Assembly (NCBI GenBank): GCA_030039165.1
Contig: JASHQM010000050.1
Location: 1 to 39,568, forward strand
Direction of reading: 5' to 3'
DNA length: 39,568 bases
Origin: Candidatus Sulfotelmatobacter sp.
GTDB taxonomy: Bacteria > Acidobacteriota > Terriglobia > Terriglobales > Acidobacteriaceae
In this document: positions 24,622 through 31,904 of the stretch, in pieces
Numbering within the stretch: the first letter of the stretch is position 1
How the letters are laid out: each line of letters opens with the position of its first letter
Translations under genes and position numbers: made by a program
The notes under the pieces: generated by a model
The model's input: only the letters and a program-made list of their open reading frames with translations
The model's database searches: none
Told to the model about the DNA's origin: nothing

Positions 24622-25842
24622 ATGTCCACGACCCTTCAAAGCCACTGCTGCGTCGCTGGAGGTGGCCCAGCCGGGATAATGGTAGCTTTCCTCCTCGCGC
24701 GCATGGGCGTTGAGGTCGTCGTCCTCGAAAAACACAAAGATTTTCTGCGTGATTTTCGTGGCGACACGATTCATCCTTCCACGCTCGAACTCATGTACGA
24801 ACTGGGCTTTCTCGAAGAATTTCTTCAGCGTCCGCATCAGGAAATTCGGCAAATCAGCGGACAGGTCGGCAAGCATACCTTTACCATCGGGGATTTCACG
24901 CACCTCTCAACGAAGTGCAAGTTTCTCGCCCTGATGCCGCAATGGGACTTTCTCACGTTCATCTGCGATCACGCCCAGCGCTATCCGGGTTTTCGCGTGA
25001 TGATGGAAGCTGAAGTCTCCGACCTGATTATCGACAATTCCAAAGTTGTAGGAGTCATCGCAAAGACTCTAACCGGCACGCTTGAAGTACGCAGCAACCT
25101 GACGATCGGTGCAGATGGGCGCCGTTCCACGGTTCGCCAACGCGCCAGTCTGCAAGTCGACGATCTGGGCGCGCCCATGGACGTGCTCTGGATGCGTATT
25201 TCCCGTCAGTCGTCCGATTCCGCGGCCGTCTTTGGCCACGTCGAAGCCGGCCGCATGCTGGTTCTCATCAATCGCGACCAGTATTGGCAGTGTGCCTATC
25301 TCATCCCCAAAGGCATGTTCGACGCCTTGAAGCAGCGTGGCATCGAGACGCTTCGCACCCGGGTCGCTGAGCTCGCGCCGTTTCTTGGTGATCGCGTAAA
25401 TGAACTAAAAACTTGGGACGACATCAGCGTTCTTACCGTGCGCGTCGACCGCCTGGAGCAGTGGTCAAAGCCCGGCCTGCTTTGCATTGGCGACGCGGCG
25501 CATGCCATGTCTCCCATTGGCGGCGTCGGCATCAACCTGGCGATTCAGGATGCAGTGGCTACTGCCAACCTTCTCGGCAGCAAGCTGCTCACCGGTGGGG
25601 TTACACCCGACGATCTTGCCGCGGTGCAGGAGCGCCGCGAATTTCCCACCAAAGCCACGCAGCGGATGCAAGTCTTAATTCAGGACCGCGTCATCCGCCG
25701 TATTCTTGGCGCGCAACAGCCCATTCATCCGCCCCTGCTCCTGCGGGTGGTGTCGCGGCTCCCCGTTCTTCAGCGCGTCCCCGCTCGCATCATCGGCATG
25801 GGTTTCCGTCCCGAACACATTCATACGCCCGACACGCAGTAG
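24622..25842 (+). CDS. FAD-dependent aromatic hydroxylase/UbiH-like monooxygenase
   Basis: This 406-residue flavoprotein belongs to the p-hydroxybenzoate hydroxylase/UbiH superfamily. The FAD-binding Rossmann motif CCVAGGGPAGIMVAFLLARMG begins near residue 9, the DG motif LTIGADGRRSTVRQRA is near 160, and the GD motif LLCIGDAAHAMSPIGGVGINLAIQDAV is near 287. Such enzymes use NAD(P)H and oxygen to hydroxylate aromatic rings. The substrate cannot be read; a quinone-biosynthesis or aromatic-degradation role is possible given the upstream ubiX. The ATG is 2 bases after a GAGG-like stretch, rather close, so a start shift is possible. The C-terminus (VQRVPARIIGMGFRPEHI) is typical of the FAD_binding_3 family. 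Confidence 0.9.
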   Translation: MSTTLQSHCCVAGGGPAGIMVAFLLARMGVEVVVLEKHKDFLRDFRGDTIHPSTLELMYELGFLEEFLQRPHQEIRQISGQVGKHTFTIGDFTHLSTKCKFLALMPQWDFLTFICDHAQRYPGFRVMMEAEVSDLIIDNSKVVGVIAKTLTGTLEVRSNLTIGADGRRSTVRQRASLQVDDLGAPMDVLWMRISRQSSDSAAVFGHVEAGRMLVLINRDQYWQCAYLIPKGMFDALKQRGIETLRTRVAELAPFLGDRVNELKTWDDISVLTVRVDRLEQWSKPGLLCIGDAAHAMSPIGGVGINLAIQDAVATANLLGSKLLTGGVTPDDLAAVQERREFPTKATQRMQVLIQDRVIRRILGAQQPIHPPLLLRVVSRLPVLQRVPARIIGMGFRPEHIHTPDTQ

Positions 25843-25944
25843 AAAGCCCATGCGTAGAATTTTCACAACCCGTATCTCGCCGTTCCAGTGCTACCATCCC
25901 TTAACTCTCCAGCCATCGTGAACTCGCGTCCGGAGGAACGAGCC

Positions 25945-26775
25945 GTGAGAACCTTTTTCTTGCGACAGTGCTTCGCATCCGCTTTTTCCTTTTTTTTCGC
26001 GGCGTTATCTTACGGGCAGAATCCCCTCGCTAACGATCCCAAAGCTGCCAAGGCCGGCGAATATGAATTTCGCATCAATTGCGCTCTCTGCCACGGACTC
26101 GGTGCGCGCGGAGGCGGCCGCGGGCCTGATTTAACGCGCGGGCAGAAGGTACACACGCACTCCGATGCGGAAATGTTTCAGGTAATCAGCAACGGCATCC
26201 CCGGCACGGCCATGCCCGCCAATGGAACGAACGGCCAGGGGGTGGGCATGACCGACGAAGAAATCTGGCAGATCATCGCCTACATCCGCAGCGTGGAAGT
26301 GAAAGCGCCCGCCAAGCCGATGGGCAACGCGGCACGCGGGAAGGAGCTGTTTTATGGCGATGCAAACTGCTCTCTCTGCCACATGGTCCAAGGCAAAGGC
26401 GGAAGGTTCGGGCCGGAACTCACCGAAGTCGGCGGTTCGCGCACTGTGGCTTCGATTATTGATTCGGTGCGCAATCCCAGCCGCCGCTTGGCCTGGGGAT
26501 TAACCGAGGCTACCAAGGAATTTCCCCAGGAGTACGAAACCATTACTGTTGTGACCGCGGATGGCAAGGAAATCAGGGGAGTTGCCCTGAACGAGGACAA
26601 CTTCAGCGTGCAGATGATGGATACGACTGAACAGATTCACTTACTTGAGAAAGACAAGCTGCGATCGTTCAAGAAAAGCCGTGAGTCGATGATGCCGGTA
26701 TTCAGCCCGGACGTCTTGAGCGACAAGGATCTGGACGACATCGTGGCCTACCTCATAAGCGTGGGTGCGAAATGA
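25945..26775 (+). CDS. Diheme cytochrome c, partner of the PQQ dehydrogenase
   Basis: This 276-residue exported protein has a signal peptide (RTFFLRQCFASAFSFFFAALSYGQ) and two haem motifs, CALCH at 46-50 and CSLCH at 142-146. The second haem domain, with FGPELTEVGGSRTVASIIDSVRNPSRRL and TADGKEIRGVALNEDNFSVQMMDTTEQIHLLEKDKL, resembles the putative haem-binding type first seen in Planctomycetes and Verrucomicrobia. The GTG start is preferred over an upstream in-frame start because GGAGGA lies 7 bases before it. The stop overlaps the start of the quinoprotein dehydrogenase by 4 bp, so this is almost certainly its electron acceptor. Confidence 0.92.
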   Translation: MRTFFLRQCFASAFSFFFAALSYGQNPLANDPKAAKAGEYEFRINCALCHGLGARGGGRGPDLTRGQKVHTHSDAEMFQVISNGIPGTAMPANGTNGQGVGMTDEEIWQIIAYIRSVEVKAPAKPMGNAARGKELFYGDANCSLCHMVQGKGGRFGPELTEVGGSRTVASIIDSVRNPSRRLAWGLTEATKEFPQEYETITVVTADGKEIRGVALNEDNFSVQMMDTTEQIHLLEKDKLRSFKKSRESMMPVFSPDVLSDKDLDDIVAYLISVGAK

Positions 26776-28406
26776 CAAAGACCGAAAAACTCATTCCGCC
26801 CGTTCGAGACCCGCGCGGCCGATCTCGGCGGTCTCTGGGCATTAAGATTTTCTGTCTGATGTTCCTGGCGACGCTGGCTTACTCCCAAGTAAGCCCCGAT
26901 CGCCTCCTCAAGTCCTCCAAAGAACCCCAAAACTGGCTCACGTACTCTGGCGACTACTCCGGACGCCGCTTTTCGTCGCTTGATCAAATCAACACCACCA
27001 ATGCCCACTCTCTCACCGCGAAGTGGGTCTACCAGACGGCAGCGACTGGCAAACTCGAAACCACCGCACTTGTTGTCGACGGCATCCTCTACGCCACCGC
27101 GCAAGACGACCGCGCCTTCGCCCTCGACGCTCGCACTGGCCGCCCTATCTGGATGTACCAGCATCAACTTCCGCAAGACATTCGCCCCTGCTGTGGCCGT
27201 GTCAACCGCGGCCTCGCAATTCTGGGGGACAAGGTTTTTCTCGGCACGCTCGACGCACACGTCATTGCGCTCGATTCGAAAACAGGAAATGTCATCTGGG
27301 ACGTCACCGCCGCCGAGTATCAGAAGGGCTACAGCTTCACGGTCGCGCCGTTGGCGGTAAAGAACCTTGTCGTCATTGGAGTCTCGGGAGGAGAATACGG
27401 CGTCCGCGGGTTCGTCGACGCTTATGATGCCCAATCTGGGGCTCGCAAATGGCGCTTCTATACCGTACCCGGTCCCGGAGAGCCCGGGCACGAAAGCTGG
27501 GCGGGCGATTCGTGGAAAGTGGGCGGCGCGCCCGCCTGGAATACCGGTACGTATGACCCCGGCACTAACCAAATTTTCTGGCCGACCGGAAATCCGGCTC
27601 CCTCAAATCGTGGCGAAGGCCGCGCCGGAGACAATCTCTACAGTAATTCTCTTCTCGCACTGAACGCTGACACCGGCAAACTGAACTGGTACTTCCAATT
27701 CACCAAACACGACGAACACGACTGGGATGCGACCCAGGTACCAATCATGATCGATTCCGCCGGCAAGCATTTTATCGCCCAGGCGAATCGCAACGGATTC
27801 TTCTACGTGCTCGACCGCTCGACCGGCAAACTGATTTCCGCCACTGCTTATGGGAAGCAAACCTGGAGCGACACCAAAGATTCTGAAGGCCGTCCTGTTG
27901 CCAAGAAAGAAGCTTCACCCACATTCGAAGGCCACACTGTTTGTCCGGGAGCGTTAGGCACAACCAACTTCATGGCGCCGACGTTCGATCCGCAGACCAA
28001 TCTCTTTTACGTTACCTCGCGCGACCAATGCGACATCTTCTCCACCGCGCCCCAACCCTACGAAGCGGGCCACGCTTATTACGGTAGCGCTTATTTTCCC
28101 TCTGAGGACGGTGAGCCTTATCGTGGATTCCTGAAAGCCATCGATCCCTCGACCGGCCAGATCATGTGGCGGTTCGAGCACGCGTCACCGACGTGGTCAG
28201 GGGTACTGTCAACTGCTGGTGGTCTAATCTTTACCGGTGATGCGGAAGGGAACTTCATCGCGCTGGATGCCGCATCCGGCAAGCCGCTATGGCATTTCCA
28301 GATGGGAGGCGCGGTCTACGCCGCGCCGATGGCGTTTGCTGTCGACGGCAAGGAATATGTCGCGATCGCCGCCGGCAGCGCCATTTTTGCTTTTGGCCTG
28401 CCGTAA
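26772..28406 (+). CDS. PQQ-dependent alcohol dehydrogenase-like quinoprotein
   Basis: This 544-residue periplasmic eight-bladed beta-propeller dehydrogenase has a signal segment at about residues 22-38 (LGIKIFCLMFLATLAYSQ). The vicinal disulfide pair C140-C141 (RPCCGRVNRG), characteristic of PQQ alcohol dehydrogenases, is present. Metal and catalytic residues by family position are E208 (SGGEYG), N274 (PTGNPAPSN), the catalytic D317 and D319 in HDEHDWDAT. D319, two residues after the catalytic Asp, is the additional acidic ligand associated with lanthanide-dependent XoxF and PedH enzymes; calcium enzymes have Ala, Ser or Thr there. It has no haem domain, and the cytochrome just upstream (4-bp overlap) should take the electrons. 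The substrate, an alcohol or aldehyde, is unknown. No PQQ biosynthesis gene is in the window. Confidence 0.93.
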   Translation: MTKTEKLIPPVRDPRGRSRRSLGIKIFCLMFLATLAYSQVSPDRLLKSSKEPQNWLTYSGDYSGRRFSSLDQINTTNAHSLTAKWVYQTAATGKLETTALVVDGILYATAQDDRAFALDARTGRPIWMYQHQLPQDIRPCCGRVNRGLAILGDKVFLGTLDAHVIALDSKTGNVIWDVTAAEYQKGYSFTVAPLAVKNLVVIGVSGGEYGVRGFVDAYDAQSGARKWRFYTVPGPGEPGHESWAGDSWKVGGAPAWNTGTYDPGTNQIFWPTGNPAPSNRGEGRAGDNLYSNSLLALNADTGKLNWYFQFTKHDEHDWDATQVPIMIDSAGKHFIAQANRNGFFYVLDRSTGKLISATAYGKQTWSDTKDSEGRPVAKKEASPTFEGHTVCPGALGTTNFMAPTFDPQTNLFYVTSRDQCDIFSTAPQPYEAGHAYYGSAYFPSEDGEPYRGFLKAIDPSTGQIMWRFEHASPTWSGVLSTAGGLIFTGDAEGNFIALDAASGKPLWHFQMGGAVYAAPMAFAVDGKEYVAIAAGSAIFAFGLP

Positions 28407-28423
28407 TCGCTACCTTAAGCGAA

Positions 28424-28456
28424 TGTCATTCCGAGCCGCGCCGGAAACGCGGTGAG
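28424..28456. repeat. GTCATTCCGA stem-loop repeat, copy 1
   Basis: GTCATTCCGAG is followed by a stem-loop (CCGCG, 7-base loop, CGCGG) and GTGAG. The same plan, with a different but complementary stem, occurs at 39483-39517. It lies between the convergent PQQ dehydrogenase and barrel-protein genes. It resembles intergenic repeats common in Acidobacteriota (from memory). Confidence 0.6.
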
Positions 28457-28504
28457 TAACCCGCTTTCTGATCGTGCTCCGCAAATCCTGGGACCCGCTC
28501 CACC

Positions 28505-29248
28505 TCAGAACTTCACCACAATCCCCGTCGAAATTCGAATATTGTCTTCGTGATTTCCTAACCCGAGGAAGCGGTCCGGCCCATAGGCGCTGCCATAGAA
28601 CAAATTTTCGTTGATGCTGGTGTGGTACCAGTCGACCTGGGCCAAGCGCACTGAGAGCCGCCGCATGACGCGGCAATCGACCCCACCACCTAATGCCATC
28701 ACGACGTCGTTGTAGGTTGTGCTGGCTGAGGTCACCGGTTCCAGTGGTCCCGAGATCGTGCTCGCGCTCAAATTCGCTCGTTCCCATCCAAACAAGGTAT
28801 GAAGAAACGGGGTAAAGATCGATTTAGTCCGGTAGGAGATTACCGGGCCGGCGAGCAGTGAGTACGAAGTTAAGTTTGGGATACCCGTGACTCCTCCGGT
28901 CGCTGTGAACGGAGGGCCACTGCGGCCGCCGAAATCGACCGCAATTCCGACCCAGCGCGTGGGGTTGTACTGCGCCTGCGCTTCCCATCCGTAGAAAAAG
29001 GTTGTCACACCGAACGGGCTGGCAGGCTCGCGCAGTCCTAGCCCAATCGATACCGGATTCAGTCCGGCAGGATCGGCGTGAAAGATGACGCCACCACCAA
29101 ACACTTGCACCTTCGGCATCGGTTCTTGGGATGGACCCTGCGGCACCGCCGTACCCTGCGCACAGACCGGGACGCTGAGGACAGCAAACATTACTATAAC
29201 GACAGCAAAACGAACCATTCCACATTCTCCATTGGAAAGATTGCGCAT
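28505..29248 (-). CDS. Outer-membrane beta-barrel protein
   Basis: This 247-residue exported protein has a signal peptide (FAVVIVMFAVLSVPVCA-Q) and a mature part made of alternating aromatic and hydrophobic strands rich in Gly, Tyr and Phe (KVQVFGGGVIFHA, SIGLGLREP, FGVTTFFYGWEAQAQYNPTRWVGIAVDFGG). It ends ISTGIVVKF, with a C-terminal Phe typical of outer-membrane barrels. About eight strands fit the length, so it is a small OmpA/opacity-type barrel, unlike the large MtrB-like porins of cytochrome conduits. The ATG at 29218 (residue 11), with GGAG just upstream, is an alternative start that gives a more compact signal peptide. Its function is structural or adhesive by family; no partner is evident. 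Confidence 0.8.
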   Translation of the reverse strand: MRNLSNGECGMVRFAVVIVMFAVLSVPVCAQGTAVPQGPSQEPMPKVQVFGGGVIFHADPAGLNPVSIGLGLREPASPFGVTTFFYGWEAQAQYNPTRWVGIAVDFGGRSGPPFTATGGVTGIPNLTSYSLLAGPVISYRTKSIFTPFLHTLFGWERANLSASTISGPLEPVTSASTTYNDVVMALGGGVDCRVMRRLSVRLAQVDWYHTSINENLFYGSAYGPDRFLGLGNHEDNIRISTGIVVKF

Positions 29249-29433
29249 CGAAGGCCGGACCTCTCATGAGTACCGAACGCCGCTGATGCTCCTTCACAGT
29301 TATATATGAACAATGTAGGAACGCGGGTGGGCGTGCCAGGGTTGTATGGTGTGAAGCAGGGTTTGGGCTGCAGAGGGCGGGCAGGGCGCCCTGGCCATCG
29401 GCCGGTCGCGAGATTTAGTAGCTTAATGATGGT

Positions 29434-30480
29434 TCAGTGTTCATACCCTTCGCCCTGGAGTGAAACCTTCCCGCGGAACATGCGGTAGACGATCACAAAA
29501 TACATGAGTGCGAGGAGCATGCCAATAGACCACCAGATCAGCCCCACATGCAGCGCATGTGGCCCAGCAAGCGCACGGTCGATCGTGATGTCGTACTGCA
29601 ATCCCGTGGTTGCAGGCAGCAGCCGTGGATAAAGCGCAGTTGCCGCACCCACGAGCATGACCGCGAGGTACATGGATGAGCAAAGAAAAGCTCCCCGATC
29701 TTCCGCTTTGCGGCCGAAGTAAATCATTCCCAGCAACGAAAGCACTACCACCAGCGGCACCGCATAAGCGAGGGGATGAGATCGGTAATTATCCAGCGTG
29801 TCCGGGCGCGCAATCACCGAAGCGGGAAGGCTGATCACAGTCAAAATAAGCAGGGCGATCCACAAGCGACCGGCCGCGACGCGCGCCCGTTGCTGCAAAT
29901 CGCCTTCGGTCTTGACGACAAGGTAGAGTGCGCCATGAAGAGCGAGCGCAACTAGGGCTATCACTCCGCCAATGACGGTGTACCAGTCAAGAATTCCTGG
30001 CTCGGGGCTGACACGCCAATCGGTCCACAGCGGCAGAAAGAAATAGCCGTCAGGATGAAGCGGAACACCGCGGATAACGTTGGCCAGCGCGGCCCCATAG
30101 AACACGGCTAGCAGTGTGCTGGAGACGAAAAAGATGCCGTCAAAAAAAGTTTTCCATACGCCAAGATCTATCTTCATTCTGAGCTCGACGGCGGTCGCAC
30201 GCCCAATCAGCAGCCAGAGCACGATCATCAGCGCGAGATAGAATCCGCTGAAGGCCGAGGCGTAAAGCAATGGGAACGCGAAATACAGAGTCCCTCCACC
30301 TGCCAGCAGCCACACCTCGTTTCCATCCCAAACCGGACCGATGCTGCGAATCATGACCTGCCGCTCCGGTTCCGAGCGCGCCAAAAAAATGTGCAGAATT
30401 CCCACGCCGAGATCGAAACCGTCGAGCACGACGTAAGCCACCAGCATGATGGCGACCAGCCAAAACCATATAAATCCCAC
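29434..30480 (-). CDS. cydB: Cytochrome bd quinol oxidase subunit II
   Basis: This 348-residue integral membrane protein with about 8-9 helices is CydB of the bd-type terminal oxidase, which reduces oxygen at high affinity without pumping protons. Characteristic stretches are FIWFWLVAIMLVAYVVLDGFDLGVGIL at the N-terminus and RQVMIRSIGPVWDGNEVWLLAGGGTLYFAFPLLYA. It starts with GTG, preceded by AAGGAG 7 bases away and only 11 bp after the cydA stop, so the pair is one operon. No recognisable cydX-like small subunit follows in the 185 bp downstream; the best short frame there does not look like one. Confidence 0.95.
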   Translation of the reverse strand: MGFIWFWLVAIMLVAYVVLDGFDLGVGILHIFLARSEPERQVMIRSIGPVWDGNEVWLLAGGGTLYFAFPLLYASAFSGFYLALMIVLWLLIGRATAVELRMKIDLGVWKTFFDGIFFVSSTLLAVFYGAALANVIRGVPLHPDGYFFLPLWTDWRVSPEPGILDWYTVIGGVIALVALALHGALYLVVKTEGDLQQRARVAAGRLWIALLILTVISLPASVIARPDTLDNYRSHPLAYAVPLVVVLSLLGMIYFGRKAEDRGAFLCSSMYLAVMLVGAATALYPRLLPATTGLQYDITIDRALAGPHALHVGLIWWSIGMLLALMYFVIVYRMFRGKVSLQGEGYEH

Positions 30481-30491
30481 GAGTCACTCCT

Positions 30492-31847
30492 TTACGCAGC
30501 AGTCAAAGGCGCGCTTCTGGCCGGCGCTACGCGCGTGACCGGCCCGGCATCGATGATGCGGTAGATCAGCACGATGAACAGAATAGAAAGAACCGTATAG
30601 ACTCCCATAAACCCGAGCAGGGTAAACAGAGTGTTCCCCGACGAAACGTATTTCGAATAGCCATCGGGGACGCGAAGCAGGCCGTAAATGACCCAGGGTT
30701 GGCGGCCGATTTCCGCGGTCATCCATCCGGCGGTGTTCGCGATATACGGCAGCGGGAAGCTCAACAGCAGGGGCCAGAGCACCCAGCGGGTCTCAAATAA
30801 CTTCCCGCGCCAAAGAAAGAACGCTGCGACGACCATTACTAAAACGAAGTAAGTACCCAGCCCGGCCATGATGTGGTAGCTGTAAAAAAGCAACGGCATA
30901 GGCGATGGCCATTGATCGCGCGGGATGCGGTCAAGGCCTGTGACTTCGGCCTTGACGGTGCCGTAGATAAGGAAGCTGAGGACGTCATTCACTGCAATCG
31001 GATTGTCAATCTGTTGTCTGGCTTCGTCGGGTTGGCCAATCAGCACGATGGGAGCGCCTGTGCGGGAATTGAACAAACCCTCCATGGCAGCCACGGCCGC
31101 AGGCTGATGCTTTGCCATGTAACGCCCGTGCAAGTCCCCTGTCGGAAAGATCTGAGTTATGCACGCGATCACTCCTGCTATCACGCCCACACGCAGAAAG
31201 ATTCGCCCGTGGTCGAGATAGCGCTTCTCAAGCACATAGAATGCTCCCACAGCGGACATTACAAACGCTCCCGTGACTACGGCGCCCGACATGTTGTGCG
31301 CGTACTGCAGCAGCGCCCAGGGATTGGTCAGAAGACGCCAAAAACTCGTGACATCGTAAACGCCGTCAGGCAACAGTCGGTACGCAACGGGATGCTGCAT
31401 CCAGGCATTGGTAACGATGATGAAAAATCCGGAGATCCAGGAACCAATGAACACGAGCAATGCCGAGGTCCAGTGCCCCCACGCCGACAGGCGTTTTTCA
31501 CCAAAGAGAAACAGTCCAAGGAATGCCGATTCCAGGAAAAACGAGAACACGCCTTCCATGGCGAGCGGCTGGCCGATGACCCCTCCAGACGTGCGTGCAA
31601 ACTGCGACCAGTTGGTGCCGAACTGAAATTCCATCGGAATGCCGGTGACGACGCCGAGCAAAAAGTTCACCGCGAACACCCGCGCCCAGAAGCGGGCAGC
31701 TTCGTTGTAGCGCTCGTTGTTGCGGCGGATCGCCACTGTCTTAAGCGCGACGATCAGTAGAGCGAGTCCCATCGTCAGCTGTGGGAATAGATAATGGAAT
31801 GTAATGGTGAATGCGAAGTGAATGCGATCGAGAAGGATTGGATCCAT
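30492..31847 (-). CDS. cydA: Cytochrome bd quinol oxidase subunit I
   Basis: This 451-residue catalytic subunit carries haems b558, b595 and d. The N-terminal haem ligand is H18 (FTITFHYLFPQLTMG). The proton-path glutamates lie in PMEFQFGTNWSQFA and LAMEGVFSFFLESAFLGLFLFGEKR, a second haem His is in LLQYAHNMSGAVVTGAF, and the Q-site motif GRQPWVIYGLLR is present. The quinol loop is short, like the CIO and Gram-positive types, not the long E. coli type. The start ATG lies only 32 bp after the acyl-CoA synthetase gene, in a gap with nested inverted repeats, so cydAB may be read from that upstream promoter with attenuation between. The order is cydA then cydB. Confidence 0.96.
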   Translation of the reverse strand: MDPILLDRIHFAFTITFHYLFPQLTMGLALLIVALKTVAIRRNNERYNEAARFWARVFAVNFLLGVVTGIPMEFQFGTNWSQFARTSGGVIGQPLAMEGVFSFFLESAFLGLFLFGEKRLSAWGHWTSALLVFIGSWISGFFIIVTNAWMQHPVAYRLLPDGVYDVTSFWRLLTNPWALLQYAHNMSGAVVTGAFVMSAVGAFYVLEKRYLDHGRIFLRVGVIAGVIACITQIFPTGDLHGRYMAKHQPAAVAAMEGLFNSRTGAPIVLIGQPDEARQQIDNPIAVNDVLSFLIYGTVKAEVTGLDRIPRDQWPSPMPLLFYSYHIMAGLGTYFVLVMVVAAFFLWRGKLFETRWVLWPLLLSFPLPYIANTAGWMTAEIGRQPWVIYGLLRVPDGYSKYVSSGNTLFTLLGFMGVYTVLSILFIVLIYRIIDAGPVTRVAPARSAPLTAA

Positions 31848-31870
31848 GCAGAACCTACGCTTTCAATTCA

Positions 31871-31904
31871 GCGATACATTTAGGAAGGCGATGTATCGCC
31901 TTCC
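31871..31904. promoter_or_regulatory. Two mutually exclusive inverted repeats before cydA
   Basis: GGAAGGCGAT / ATCGCCTTCC (31883-31904, 2-base loop, perfect 10-bp stem) overlaps GCGATACAT / ATGTATCGC (31871-31879 and 31891-31899, 11-base loop). The shared arm means only one hairpin can form at a time. They span the synthetase stop codon and the leader of cydA on the minus strand. No T tract follows, so this is a possible attenuator or RNA-processing site. Confidence 0.5.

Noticed and set aside
28505..29248. Barrel protein as an MtrB-type electron conduit porin
   Set aside because: It is far too small (about 8 strands) and is not adjacent to the multihaem cytochromes.
29280..29433. Possible cydX-like small gene after cydB
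   Set aside because: The best frame (about 32 codons) has a Pro/Cys-rich product without the hydrophobic helix expected of CydX.
30873..31760. 295-codon plus-strand frame inside cydA
   Set aside because: It is antisense to the conserved oxidase subunit and has no domain or signal.
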